Below are positions 29,107-37,963 of a stretch of DNA of 64,000 nt, one piece after another; the first letter of the stretch is position 1, and the number at the start of each line of letters is the position of its first letter. The notes below the pieces were generated by a model that saw only the letters and a program-made list of their open reading frames with translations, was not told where the DNA came from and did no database searches. The position numbers and the translations under genes are program-made. This stretch comes from Jiella pelagia (GTDB lineage: Bacteria; Pseudomonadota; Alphaproteobacteria; Rhizobiales; Rhizobiaceae), in NCBI RefSeq assembly GCF_026898155.1, contig NZ_CP114029.1, positions 2,081,001-2,145,000 on the forward strand, in the 5' to 3' direction.

Positions 29107-31464
29107 GTGTCGATCCTAGCAAAAAGCCATGTCGCCTCGCAGCCTGCCGAGGCAGACCGCAAGCGCCACCCGCCGGAGCGCGAACCGGGCAACCCCCCGG
29201 CCTCGCGCGAGAGCATTCTTGTCGCCTCGCTGTTCTCCTCGCCCGCCTCGATCGTCATCTCCAACGCGGTCGGCATCCTGGTGATGCTGATTTCCTGGCG
29301 CTGGACCGGCGACGGAACATTCTACACGCTGGGCGCCGTCACGATCCTCATCCTTCTCGGACGCATCGCGACGCTGACGCGCTATCGCCTCGGCAGCCAT
29401 GAGGGCGAGGATCGCCGGGCAGCGCGTCGCTGGGACCTCGAGTTTCAGATCGGAGCGACGCTGTTTGCCGTGATGCAGGGCATCTGCTCGTATCACGCCA
29501 TCTTCGCGACGACGATGCCGGAGGTGCAGATCCTCAATGTCATCGCCGCCGTGGCTTTCGCGTCGGGATATGTCGCGCGCAACGCGGCCAAGCCGAAATA
29601 CGTGATCGTTCAGGTCCTGTGCCTGTGCCTCCCGCTGATGATGGCGCTGGAGCGTTCGAACCAGCCGAATTACCGCACCATCGCGATCTTCATCATCCTC
29701 TACATGGTGACGAACTTCGTCATCGTCCTGTCGCTGAACCGCAACCTGAAGGCCTTGGCGGAAGCGACCGCGGTTGCGCAGGACAAGGAGGCCTCTTCCC
29801 GCAAGCATGCTGAACAGGCCCATCTGGCGCTGCGCTCGATGACCCACGGCCTCGTCACCTTCGACGAGAATCTCGTGCGCGAACTTCAGAACGAGCGGCA
29901 CGGCGACCTCTACGGCCACGACGCCGAGGCAACCAGTCTCGAAGCGATGCTGACCACTGCAACCAAGGCCCGGCGCCTGTCGCGCAGCGACGCGACGCTG
30001 ATCCGCCAGGACGTCAATCGGACCCTCAAGCAGCGGGCGACCAGCGCCCGCGAACTGACACCGCCCTCCGGCAAGACCCTGCTCGTCCATGTCGAGCCGA
30101 CCGATGCCGGGGGCGTCCTGATCGTCACCGAAGACGTGAGCGAGCGCAAACTCGCCCAGCAGAAGATCGAGACCCTGGCACGGACCGACCCTTTGACCGG
30201 ACTTGCCAATCGACACGAACTCGATCGCATGCTGGCCTCGATCGGACCGGGTTTCAGGGAGGGCATCGGCTCGGTCGCCGTCCTCTACGTCGACCTCGAC
30301 GACTTCAAGACGATCAACGATTCGCTTGGCCACGGCGCCGGCGACAAGGTGCTCGTCGCCATCGCCGAACGCATCCGCTCGGCCTTCCGCCTGACCGACT
30401 TTCTGGCGCGGTTCGGCGGCGACGAATTCGTCGCGATCCTTCCCTCCGCCGATGGCGAGACCAGCCTCTCGGCGGCCGACCGCCTGATGGCCGCCCTCGC
30501 CCCGCCGGTCATCGTCGGCGACCGCAAGTTCTCGATCGGCGCCAGTATCGGCATCGCCATCGGCCCCCGGCACGGCTGTGACGGCGACACGCTGATGACC
30601 GCCGCGGACCTTGCGCTCTACGAGGCGAAATCCACCGGCAAGAGCCGCGCCTGCCTGTTCCGGCCGGAGATGGCGGCCTCGTTCCGGCGCCGCACGGAGC
30701 TCGAGAACGAGATGCGCGAAGGCCTGGCAAACGGCCAGTTCGAGCTCCACTACCAGCCCATCGTCGAAATCGCCTCGCGCAAGGTCGTCGCGCTGGAGGC
30801 ACTGCTGCGGTGGAACCATCCGGCCAAGGGCCCCATCTCGCCGGCCGAGTTCATCCCCATCGCCGAGCGCAGCGACCTGATCTCCGATCTCGGCGAATGG
30901 GTCTTCGAGCGAGCCGCCATCGACATCGTCCGCCTGCCGGCCGAGGTGTCGATCTCGGTCAACGTCTCGCCGATGCAGTTTCGCCAGCCGGGACGTCTCG
31001 TCGCCGCGCTCCGTTCGATCATCGAGAAGCGGAACGTGCCGGCCGATCGGCTCGAACTGGAGCTGACCGAGTCCGTCCTCGTCGACGATCCGGACAAGAC
31101 GCTGGAGACGATGGCCGAACTGCGGTCATTCGGCCTGCGCTTTTCGCTCGACGACTTCGGCACCGGCTATGCCTCGATAGGCTATCTGGCCACCTACTCC
31201 TTCGACAAGGTCAAGATCGACCGCAGCTTCGCCAGCGTCATCTCCGAGAACGAGGCCTCGCGCTCGATCGTCGAACTGGTCCAGCACCTGGCCGAACGCA
31301 TCGGCTTTACGGTCGTCGCCGAGGGGCTGGAAACCAAGGTTCAGGTCGAGGCGATCGCCGCGACCGGCATCTGCCTGGCGCAGGGCTATTTCTTCGGCAA
31401 GCCCGAGCCGATCGGCCCTCTCGCCGAGCGCCTGTCCGCCTCGACCACCGTTCCCGAAGCCTGA
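29107..31464 (+). CDS. Membrane-anchored PAS-GGDEF-EAL protein
   Basis: A 785-residue protein. The first 210 residues hold about five hydrophobic helices (for example SPASIVISNAVGILVMLISW), followed by a linker with a PAS-like region (about 240-340), then GGDEF (about 350-510) and EAL (about 525-775). Both active sites look intact: ARFGGDEFVAIL, VALEALLRW, DDFGTGYASIGYL and EGLETKVQ. It can in principle both make and break c-di-GMP. A GTG start at 29107 is used because no ATG occurs before the first membrane helix; the ribosome site is weak. Two uninterrupted GAGCTC sites (30697, 30742) lie in frame. It follows the RpfF-like gene by 142 bases. Confidence 0.9.
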   Translation: MSILAKSHVASQPAEADRKRHPPEREPGNPPASRESILVASLFSSPASIVISNAVGILVMLISWRWTGDGTFYTLGAVTILILLGRIATLTRYRLGSHEGEDRRAARRWDLEFQIGATLFAVMQGICSYHAIFATTMPEVQILNVIAAVAFASGYVARNAAKPKYVIVQVLCLCLPLMMALERSNQPNYRTIAIFIILYMVTNFVIVLSLNRNLKALAEATAVAQDKEASSRKHAEQAHLALRSMTHGLVTFDENLVRELQNERHGDLYGHDAEATSLEAMLTTATKARRLSRSDATLIRQDVNRTLKQRATSARELTPPSGKTLLVHVEPTDAGGVLIVTEDVSERKLAQQKIETLARTDPLTGLANRHELDRMLASIGPGFREGIGSVAVLYVDLDDFKTINDSLGHGAGDKVLVAIAERIRSAFRLTDFLARFGGDEFVAILPSADGETSLSAADRLMAALAPPVIVGDRKFSIGASIGIAIGPRHGCDGDTLMTAADLALYEAKSTGKSRACLFRPEMAASFRRRTELENEMREGLANGQFELHYQPIVEIASRKVVALEALLRWNHPAKGPISPAEFIPIAERSDLISDLGEWVFERAAIDIVRLPAEVSISVNVSPMQFRQPGRLVAALRSIIEKRNVPADRLELELTESVLVDDPDKTLETMAELRSFGLRFSLDDFGTGYASIGYLATYSFDKVKIDRSFASVISENEASRSIVELVQHLAERIGFTVVAEGLETKVQVEAIAATGICLAQGYFFGKPEPIGPLAERLSASTTVPEA

Positions 31465-31658
31465 TCGCCGAGATCCGGCGGCGGCCCCGCCCGACATCTT
31501 GCCGAGCGTCGGGCGTGGGGCGAGTCCTATGCCTCAGGATCAAGCCGACGGTCTCAGATATGCGTTTCATGCATGGCAGCGCCCTGCGATCGGCGCTTCA
31601 AGCAGCCCGCCTGAAAGCCTATCTTCAAGCCAATCGAACTTGACAGGGAATTTTTCCA

Positions 31659-31820
31659 ATGACTCGCCAAAAAGGCTTCGTCGCGGGCTTCGCCGATTTC
31701 TTCGCGGACGTCAGGGCAGCTCGCCATTGTGCCAGCGCCATCGAGGCCGGTCGCAAGCCACCGGAAGCCGCGCTGCGCCGGCTGGGCCTGAAAGCCGAGA
31801 TGTTCGACCGCTACCGCTGA
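31659..31820 (+). CDS. Small basic hypothetical protein, 53 residues
   Basis: ATG at 31659, preceded by ACAGGGA, opens a 54-codon frame. It begins MTRQKGFVAGFADFFADVRA and ends LGLKAEMFDRYR. The protein is basic and amphipathic, with a helical first half and a Glu/Arg-rich second half. The tail resembles the C-terminal pattern of small rhizobial DUF1127-type peptides (ALRRLGL...), but I cannot assign it firmly. It follows the second GGDEF-EAL gene on the same strand after 194 bases. Confidence 0.55.
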   Translation: MTRQKGFVAGFADFFADVRAARHCASAIEAGRKPPEAALRRLGLKAEMFDRYR

Positions 31821-31960
31821 TCTCAAGCGCCATCCGGCCCGCCGCGACGTGTTCTGCCCCGGCGGGCGAGACCGGGCCGTTGCGCCCATGATTTCAGCCG
31901 GCTCGCAATCACCGCGTTTCGTCCGAAGAGTTCCGACGGCCCGTCCCGGCCGCAGCAGCT

Positions 31961-32788
31961 TCACCGCGACATCAAGACCGGCGCCGTCATCTGCTGCAGG
32001 ATCTGCCGGGTGACCCCGCCAAACAGCATCTCGCGGATCCGCGAGTGGCCGTAGCATCCCATCACCAGAAGATCGGCGCCGACGTCGGCGAGGTAGCTGA
32101 GCAGCGCGTCCGCCGTGCCGATGTCACCGCTATGGGTGACATTCGGCTCGACCGTGAGCCCGTACCGTGCCAGCGACGCGGCGAGATCGGCGACAGGCGC
32201 AAGCCCGGTCTTGGCCCCGCTACGATGGGGATCGATGGCGAGCACCCGAACAACGTCGGCCGCCGACATCAGCGGAATGGCGTCGAAGGCGGCGCGGGCG
32301 GCCTCCCGCGTGCCGTTCCAGGCGACGACGGGCCGCTTGCCGACGGCGCCGTAGCGCCCCTCGCGCGGCACGAAGAGGATCGGCCGGCCGGTCTCGAACA
32401 GGACGTCGGTGACGAGACCGCCGCCCTGCCATTGCGAGGCATGGGATTGTGCGACAACCACGAGGTCCGAGCATAGGGCGTGCCGGATGACCGACCGCGC
32501 ATAATCCGGGCCGGTCGGCTCCTCACAGCGCCATTCCATGGAGACATCCGTCGCCGCCGACCGTGCGGCGAAGGCGGCCCTGACGTCGTCGGCCGTCTGG
32601 CGCAGCGACTTGCGGGTCTCTTCCAGGTATTCGACGGAAATCTCCGTCGCCAAATCGGCGAGCGCGCTCGGCGTCAGATGCAGCCCGACGACATGAGCAC
32701 CGTGCCGCTCGGCGATCGGCAGGGCGACGTCGAGCAGCCGGTCGACCCGCTCGGCGGCGTCGAGGCACACGAGGATCGTCTTGTACAT
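31961..32788 (-). CDS. Tandem universal stress protein (UspA family)
   Basis: A 275-residue cytosolic protein with two Usp domains in tandem (about 1-145 and 150-275). The first starts MYKTILVCLDAAERVDRLLD and has lost the nucleotide glycines. The second keeps the ATP-type motif MGCYGHSRIREMLFGGVTRQ (G-x2-G-x9-G). It probably supports survival in stasis or low oxygen. It lies 21 bases downstream of the alcohol dehydrogenase gene, with AAGGAG before its ATG, and so shares the transcript that starts near an FNR/FixK-type box. Confidence 0.9.
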   Translation of the reverse strand: MYKTILVCLDAAERVDRLLDVALPIAERHGAHVVGLHLTPSALADLATEISVEYLEETRKSLRQTADDVRAAFAARSAATDVSMEWRCEEPTGPDYARSVIRHALCSDLVVVAQSHASQWQGGGLVTDVLFETGRPILFVPREGRYGAVGKRPVVAWNGTREAARAAFDAIPLMSAADVVRVLAIDPHRSGAKTGLAPVADLAASLARYGLTVEPNVTHSGDIGTADALLSYLADVGADLLVMGCYGHSRIREMLFGGVTRQILQQMTAPVLMSR

Positions 32789-32809
32789 GGTCCTGGCTCC
32801 TTTTCCGGC

Positions 32810-33883
32810 TCAGGCGGCTTTCGCCGATGCTGCGGCAATGCGGTTCGCGCCGGCGATGTCGATGTCGAGCACCACGCGCCCTTCGATCTTGCCGGCCTTG
32901 AGGTCGGCGAAGATGTCGTTGATGGCGTCGAGCGGCGCGGTGCGGACCTGGCTTGTCACCTTGCCCGCGACGGCGAAGGCCACCGCCTCGTCAAGATCTG
33001 CCCGCGTCCCGACGATCGAGCCGCGCACGGTGATGCGCTTCAGGACGACGTCGAAGATCGGCGTCGGGAACTCGCCCGCCGGCAGGCCGACGAGGCTGAT
33101 CGTGCCGCGCCGGCGGACCATCTGCAGCACCTGGCTGAAGGCCGGCACGGAGACCGCCGTGACGAGGACGCCATGGGCGCCGCCGCCGGTGGCCTCCATG
33201 ACCTTTTCGACCGCATCCGGCGCCGAGGCGTCGATCACGACGTCGGCGCCGTCGCGCCTGGCCAGTTCCAGCTTGTCGGGGGCGATGTCGAGGGCGACGA
33301 CGTTGAACCCCATCGCCTTGGCATATTGCACGCCAACATGGCCGAGGCCGCCGATGCCGGAGATCGCCACCCACTGGCCGGGCTTGGCGTCGGTCTCCTT
33401 CAGGCCCTTGTAGGTCGTGACGCCGGCGCAGAGGATCGGCGCGATCGCGGCGAGATCGACCCCGGCCGGCAGGCGCGCGGCAAAGGGCGCCGCTGCGATC
33501 ACGTATTCGGCAAAGCCGCCATTGACGCTGTAGCCGGTGTTGTGCTGGTGCTCGCAGAGGGTCTCCCAGCCGGTCTCGCAGTATTCGCAGGCCCGGCAGG
33601 CATCATGCAGCCAAGGCACGCCGACGAGATCGCCGACAGCCAGATCGGTGACGCCCTGGCCAAGTTCGGCCACGGTGCCGACCACCTCGTGGCCGGGAAT
33701 GAATGGCAGCGACGGCTTGACAGGCCAGTCGCCCTCGGCGGCGTGAAGATCGGTGTGGCAGACGCCGCAGGCGGCGACCTTGACCAGAACCTCGCCGGGG
33801 CCAGGCCGCGGAACAGGAACGTCTTCGAGCACCAGCTTGTCGCCAAAGGCATGGACGACGGCGGCTTTCATCATCTGGGTCAT
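32810..33883 (-). CDS. Zinc-dependent alcohol dehydrogenase (AdhP-like)
   Basis: A 357-residue medium-chain dehydrogenase. The catalytic-zinc motifs are CGVCHTDLHAAEGDW and GHEVVGTV. Four cysteines for the structural zinc are in DACRACEYCETGWETLC. The NAD-binding fold is GIGGLGHVGVQYAKAMGFNV. The enzyme should interconvert ethanol or similar primary alcohols with aldehydes. The start at 33883 has GGAGG 8 bases upstream; the conserved sequence begins MKAAVVHAFGDKL four residues later. A perfect FNR/FixK-type palindrome lies 55 bases upstream, which fits a role in fermentative or micro-oxic metabolism together with the downstream usp gene. Confidence 0.93.
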   Translation of the reverse strand: MTQMMKAAVVHAFGDKLVLEDVPVPRPGPGEVLVKVAACGVCHTDLHAAEGDWPVKPSLPFIPGHEVVGTVAELGQGVTDLAVGDLVGVPWLHDACRACEYCETGWETLCEHQHNTGYSVNGGFAEYVIAAAPFAARLPAGVDLAAIAPILCAGVTTYKGLKETDAKPGQWVAISGIGGLGHVGVQYAKAMGFNVVALDIAPDKLELARRDGADVVIDASAPDAVEKVMEATGGGAHGVLVTAVSVPAFSQVLQMVRRRGTISLVGLPAGEFPTPIFDVVLKRITVRGSIVGTRADLDEAVAFAVAGKVTSQVRTAPLDAINDIFADLKAGKIEGRVVLDIDIAGANRIAAASAKAA

Positions 33884-33937
33884 GTCGGGAACCTCCATTG
33901 GGTTGCTCCCACCTTACGCCCGGCGGAAAGGCCTACC

Positions 33938-33951
33938 TTGATCGGGATCAA
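33938..33951. promoter_or_regulatory. FNR/FixK-type box before adh-usp
   Basis: TTGATCGGGATCAA is a perfect TTGAT-N4-ATCAA palindrome, the consensus for FNR/Anr/FixK regulators. It is centred about 60 bases upstream of the adh start codon, a position suited to activation under low oxygen. It also lies about 120 bases upstream of nasT on the other strand, so an effect on that gene is possible. Confidence 0.7.
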
Positions 33952-34071
33952 GCGAAGCAATTTTCGTCCTGGCCGGCGGTGGCGATGCACCGGGTGCGGC
34001 GAGCCACGCGAGGGGCGCGCGCCTTTTTTTGCCGTTGCGCATTGCGTCTTCGCAGGTGCAATATCCGGTTC

Positions 34072-34662
34072 ATGGCGCAGCCGCTCAACATCCTTCTCGT
34101 CGACGACAACGGTCTGCGCGCCTCGATCATCGAGGAAGGCCTGCGGGAGGCCGGCTACGGGAACGTCTCGGTCGTCACCAACGTCGCCGGGCTGGTGAAG
34201 CGCATCGAGATGCTGGAGCCCGACGTCATCGTCGTCGATCTGGAAAACCCCAACCGCGACCAGCTCGAACATTTCTTCCAGGTCTCGAGAGCGGTGAAGC
34301 GGCCGATGGCGATGTTCGTCGACCGCTCCGACACCGCCGAGATCGAGGCGGCGATCGAAGCCGGCGTCTCGGCCTATGTGGTCGACGGGCTGAAGAAGGA
34401 GCGGATCAAGCCGATCCTCGAAATGGCGATCTCGCGCTTCAACGCCGTCAGCCGCCTGACGCGGGAGCTCGCCGAGGCGAAGTCGGAACTCGCCGAACGC
34501 AAGACCATCGACCGCGCCAAGGGCATCCTGATGAAGGTGAAGAAGCTCGACGAGGCCGCCGCCTACAAGCTTCTTCGCCGCACGGCGATGAACGAGAACC
34601 GCCGCATCGGCGAGGTCGCCGCCAGCCTCGTCTCCGCCTACACCCTTCTCGGAGACGACTGA
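34072..34662 (+). CDS. nasT: NasT, ANTAR-domain nitrate antitermination regulator
   Basis: A 196-residue response-regulator-like protein with a receiver domain (residues 5-125, starting LNILLVDDNGLRASIIEEGL) and a C-terminal ANTAR RNA-binding domain (about 135-190, with KTIDRAKGILMKVKKLDEAA and AYKLLRRTAMNENRRIGEVA). In relatives, NasT binds paired hexaloop hairpins in the leader of the nitrate-assimilation operon and prevents termination; the partner NasS holds it inactive without nitrate. The next gene overlaps its stop by one base (TGATG) and encodes NasS. A fitting leader lies 1.7 kb downstream before nrtA. Confidence 0.93.
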   Translation: MAQPLNILLVDDNGLRASIIEEGLREAGYGNVSVVTNVAGLVKRIEMLEPDVIVVDLENPNRDQLEHFFQVSRAVKRPMAMFVDRSDTAEIEAAIEAGVSAYVVDGLKKERIKPILEMAISRFNAVSRLTRELAEAKSELAERKTIDRAKGILMKVKKLDEAAAYKLLRRTAMNENRRIGEVAASLVSAYTLLGDD

Positions 34663-35801
34663 TGGCCGGGCCGAGTTTCATCCGCGCAGGCTACGTCCCG
34701 CTCCTCGACAGCGCGGTCCTGATCGTCGCCGCGGCCAAGGGCTTTGCCGAAGAGCGCGGCATCATTCTCTCCCTGCAGCGCGAAACCTCCTGGGCGACGG
34801 TGCGAGACCGGATCGGCGTCGGCCAGTTCGACTGCGCGCACATGCTGGCGCCGATGCCGATCGCCGCCAATCTCGGCCTCGGGCCCCTGCCCGTGCCGAT
34901 GCTGGCGCCGATGGTGCTGGCGCTCGGCGGCAACGGCGTCACCGTCTCCAACGCCGTCGCCGAGGCGATGGACCGGCTCGGGCCGGCCGGCTACGACGCG
35001 TCTCCCGCGACCGCCGGCGCAGCCCTGGCGGCCGTGGTCCGCCGGCGCGGCGAGGCGGGCGAGGCGCCGCTGCGGCTCGCCGTCGTGCACCCCCATTCGA
35101 GCCACAACTACGACCTTCGCTACTGGCTCGCGGCCTGCGGCATCGCGCCGGAGAAGGACGTCGAGATCACCGTGGTGCCGCCGCCGCTGATGCCGGATGC
35201 GCTGGCCGGCGGCGGCATCGACGGGTTTTGCGCCGGCGAGCCCTGGGGGACGATTGCCGTCCAAAGGGGCGCCGGGCGCATCGTCACCAGCCGGGCGGAG
35301 ATCTGGCGGCGGGGGCCTGAAAAGGTTCTCGGCGTGCGAAAAGCCTTCGCCGAGGAAAACCCCGAGACGCTGGCAAACCTCGTCCTCGCCCTCGGCGACG
35401 CCGCCGCCTGGTGCGCGGACCCGGACAGCTTCCCCGAACTTGCCAGGCTCCTCGCCGGGCCCGAGCGCCTCGACGTGGCTGAAGCCGCGCTCCTGCCGGG
35501 CCTTGCCGGCCGTCTGGAGACGGCGCCGGGCCGCAACCGCGCCATCGCCGACTTCATGGTCTTTGCCGGCTCGGGCGCCAACCGGCCGGACCCCGGCCAC
35601 GGCCGCTGGCTCTATCGCCAGATGGCCCGCTGGGGCGACGCCCCCTTCTCCGACGACGGCCTGAAGATCGCCGGCGAGACGTTTTCGCCGCAGCATTTCG
35701 AAGCGGCGATAGGCACTGTGGGCGATCCGGCCGCCGCCGCCGCCGCCGTCACCGGCGACGCTGGCGACAGGCCGGCGGGGCTGTTCGACGCAGAGGGGTG
35801 A
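34662..35801 (+). CDS. nasS: NasS, nitrate-sensing regulator (NrtA-like, cytosolic)
   Basis: A 379-residue protein of the CmpA/NrtA periplasmic-binding fold but without a signal peptide (it starts MAGPSFIRAGYVPLLDSAVL), as expected for the cytosolic nitrate sensor NasS. Conserved ligand-region segments include CAHMLAPMPIAANLGLG, 'HPHSSHNYDLRYWLAACGIA' and GFCAGEPWGTIAVQRGAG. Without nitrate NasS should sequester NasT; nitrate binding releases it. Start and stop overlap with nasT shows coupled translation. The Ala/Gly-rich C-terminal tail (about residues 350-379) looks disordered. Confidence 0.92.
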   Translation: MAGPSFIRAGYVPLLDSAVLIVAAAKGFAEERGIILSLQRETSWATVRDRIGVGQFDCAHMLAPMPIAANLGLGPLPVPMLAPMVLALGGNGVTVSNAVAEAMDRLGPAGYDASPATAGAALAAVVRRRGEAGEAPLRLAVVHPHSSHNYDLRYWLAACGIAPEKDVEITVVPPPLMPDALAGGGIDGFCAGEPWGTIAVQRGAGRIVTSRAEIWRRGPEKVLGVRKAFAEENPETLANLVLALGDAAAWCADPDSFPELARLLAGPERLDVAEAALLPGLAGRLETAPGRNRAIADFMVFAGSGANRPDPGHGRWLYRQMARWGDAPFSDDGLKIAGETFSPQHFEAAIGTVGDPAAAAAAVTGDAGDRPAGLFDAEG

Positions 35802-36337
35802 GGAGCCGGGCTCGCAAATCCGCTCTTCGATCAGCGACCGTCACCAGACGGAAGCCGGCATCCAACGCGGCCTTCATCCCGGGCTTGAATCTACAGCATT
35901 CAAATATCTCGAAAAGCTCTTCCAAGACAGCGCCTTACGATGGAAATCGAAGACAGCCCAGCGCCGAAAGAGAAGGCACCAGCCCCAACGCGTCGTCATT
36001 CTCGGGCCCCGTCCCGAGAATCCAGAGATCGTCGGGCGCGACGGGCTTCAACTGCAGAAGGCGGAAGCGGGCAACGTTGCGGCGGGGGCCCCTGGATTCT
36101 CGGGACGGGGCCCGAGAATGACGAGGCTGCGAGGTTTCGCCACCACTGCCCTTCGCCGCGCCAGATGCTCACTCGTCTTGCATCTCCGCTGCCTAGCCCG
36201 CCTTCACTCTGATTAAATTTCACGCATCTTTTTCAACCGCCCAAAAATCTCGCGAAAATTCCGCCTCCCGCATTGCACCACGCTTCGGCTTGTTCTAAAC
36301 AGGATCCGTGAGGCGACCATAGTCGTCATCAGCATTC
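35802..36337. other. Intergenic between nasS and the nrtA leader
   Basis: About 540 bases without a gene. It contains a REP-like inverted-repeat element and, in its last 150 bases, presumably the promoter of the nrt-nir-nas transcript. That part is AT-richer, with TTAAATTTCACGCATC near 36215. I could not identify a sigma-54 or NtrC site with confidence. Confidence 0.5.
35994..36123. repeat. REP-like element with 31-bp perfect inverted repeats
   Basis: Bases 35994-36024 are the exact reverse complement of 36093-36123. Each arm is itself nearly palindromic (ATTCTCGGGC near CCCGAGAAT). This is the form of dispersed intergenic REP/BIME-type elements of Rhizobiales, which are usually moved by REP-associated transposases encoded elsewhere. 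It may also act as an attenuating structure at the end of nasS. Confidence 0.75.
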
Positions 36338-36440
36338 GGTGTCCAAGGGCGGGCACCACTGGCAAGGCTGCCGACACTTCTTTGCATCGTCACAGACTTC
36401 GGGTCGTGACGGGAAGGGTCGGGCAGCCTTTTTCTTTTTC
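36338..36440 (+). promoter_or_regulatory. ANTAR (NasT) antitermination leader of the nrt-nir-nas operon
   Basis: Two hairpins with six-base loops sit side by side. P1 (36338-36357) has a 7-bp stem (one G-U pair) and loop AAGGGC. P2 (36360-36373) has a 4-bp stem (TGGC/GCCG) and loop AAGGCT. Both loops have A at position 1 and G at position 4, the ANTAR recognition pattern. The 3' part of P2 (36364-36375) can instead pair with 36418-36430 (12 bp, one bulge) to form a terminator followed by TTTTTCTTTTT. P2 and terminator are mutually exclusive, the standard ANTAR mechanism. NasT is encoded 1.7 kb upstream. Confidence 0.82.
36364..36440 (+). terminator. Conditional terminator in the nrtA leader
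   Basis: Arms 36364-36375 and 36418-36430 form a long stem, enclosing an inner hairpin (GTCAC/GTGAC, 36389-36410). The T-rich tract follows at 36429-36439. Its 5' arm overlaps hairpin P2 of the antitermination leader. It should stop transcription before nrtA unless NasT stabilises P1-P2. Confidence 0.75.
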
Positions 36441-36494
36441 CAGACATCGCCAAGCCGGCGCCTTTCAACGCCAGGCCACGGGAGAGCTTTGTTC

Positions 36495-37881
36495 ATGCCG
36501 ATCCTGACTGCGATTACCCAACGTCTGCTTCTTCGCGCAGCCATCGCCGGAGCCGCACTGATTGCCCTTCCGGTTCTGCCGGCCTCCGCCGAGATGCTGA
36601 TCCCTGAAAAGGACGAGCTGAAGTTCGGCTTCATTAAGCTGACCGACATGGCGCCGCTCGCCATCGCCAAGGAGAAGCACTTCTTCGAGGACGAGGGTCT
36701 CTACGTCACCATCGAGCCCCAGGCGAACTGGAAGGTGCTGCTCGACCGGGTGATCACCGGCGAGGCTCGACGGCGCCCATATGCTGGCCGGCCAGCCGCT
36801 CGCCGCGACCATCGGCTACGGCACCAAGGCGCATATCGTCACGCCCTTCTCGATGGATCTCAACGGCAACGGCATTACCGTCTCCAACGCCGTCTGGGCC
36901 GAGATGAAGAAGCACATCGGCAAGGATGCCGAGGGCAAGCCGCAGCACCCGATCCCGGCGAGCGCCCTGAAGCCGGTGGTCGAACAGTACAAGGCGTCGG
37001 GCAAGCCCTTCAACATGGGCATGGTCTTCCCGGTCTCAACCCACAATTACGAGCTGCGCTACTGGCTCGCCGCCGGCGGGCTGAACCCCGGCTACTACAC
37101 GCCGTCGGACACATCCGGCCAGGTGAAGGCCGACGTCCTCCTATCCGTCACCCCGCCGCCGCAGATGCCGGCGACGCTGGAGGCCGGCACCATCCAGGGC
37201 TACTGCGTCGGCGAGCCGTGGAACCAGGCGGCCGTCTTCAAGGGCATCGGCGTTCCGGTCATCACCGATTACGAGATCTGGAAGGACAATCCGGAAAAGG
37301 TCTTCGGCCTGACCGCGAAGTTCGTCGAGGAAAACCCGCAGACGACGATCGCCGTCACCAAGGCGCTGATCCGCGCCGGCAAGTGGCTCGACGAAAGCCC
37401 GGAGAACCGCGAGGAGGCCGTCGAGATCCTGTCGCGGCCCGAATATGTCGGCGCCGACGCCGAGGTCATCGCCAATTCGATGACCGGAACCTTCGAATAC
37501 GAAAAGGGCGACAAGCGCCCGGCGCCGGACTTCAACGTCTTCTTCAAGAAGTTCGCCACCTATCCCTACTATTCCGACGCCACCTGGTATCTCACCCAGA
37601 TGCGCCGCTGGGGCCAGATCTCCGAGGAAAAGTCGGACGATTGGTACGCCGAGACGGCGAAAAGCGTCTACCGCCCGGACATCTACAGACAGGCCGCCGC
37701 CTCCCTGGTCGACGACGGCCTCCTCGACGCCGCCGACATTCCCGAGACCGACGGCTACAAGCCGGCGACGGCCGAATTCATCGACGGCGTCGAATATGAC
37801 GGCTCGAGGCCCAACGAGTATCTGCGGAAATTCGCAATCGGCCTGAAGGGCGACGAGGACGTCGCAAGCCTCTCCAACTGA
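36495..37881 (+). CDS. nrtA: NrtA, nitrate ABC transporter substrate-binding protein (one GAGNCTC interruption)
   Basis: The periplasmic nitrate-binding protein of the NrtABC importer; corrected length is 461 residues. A signal peptide (about residues 1-32, hydrophobic core [19 protein letters not shown]) precedes the mature protein. Conserved segments shared with NasS are [19 protein letters not shown] and '[20 protein letters not shown]'. The frame is split at 36762-36768; removing the extra base gives [20 protein letters not shown]. The start at 36495 has GGGAGAG about 9 bases upstream. Expression should depend on the NasT-controlled leader directly upstream. First structural gene of the operon. 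Confidence 0.92.
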
Positions 37882-37963
37882 TCGCCCGAAACCAGGGCAC
37901 CGCGGCGAGACGTTCGCCGCGGCTCCCCTGCGGCACCACACCCCCATTCGAGGACATCGCGAG

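Noticed and set aside
36311..36330. Upstream hairpin in the nrtA leader as a third ANTAR hairpin
   Set aside because: The stem forms, but its loop (CCATAG or CATA) lacks the A1/G4 pattern.
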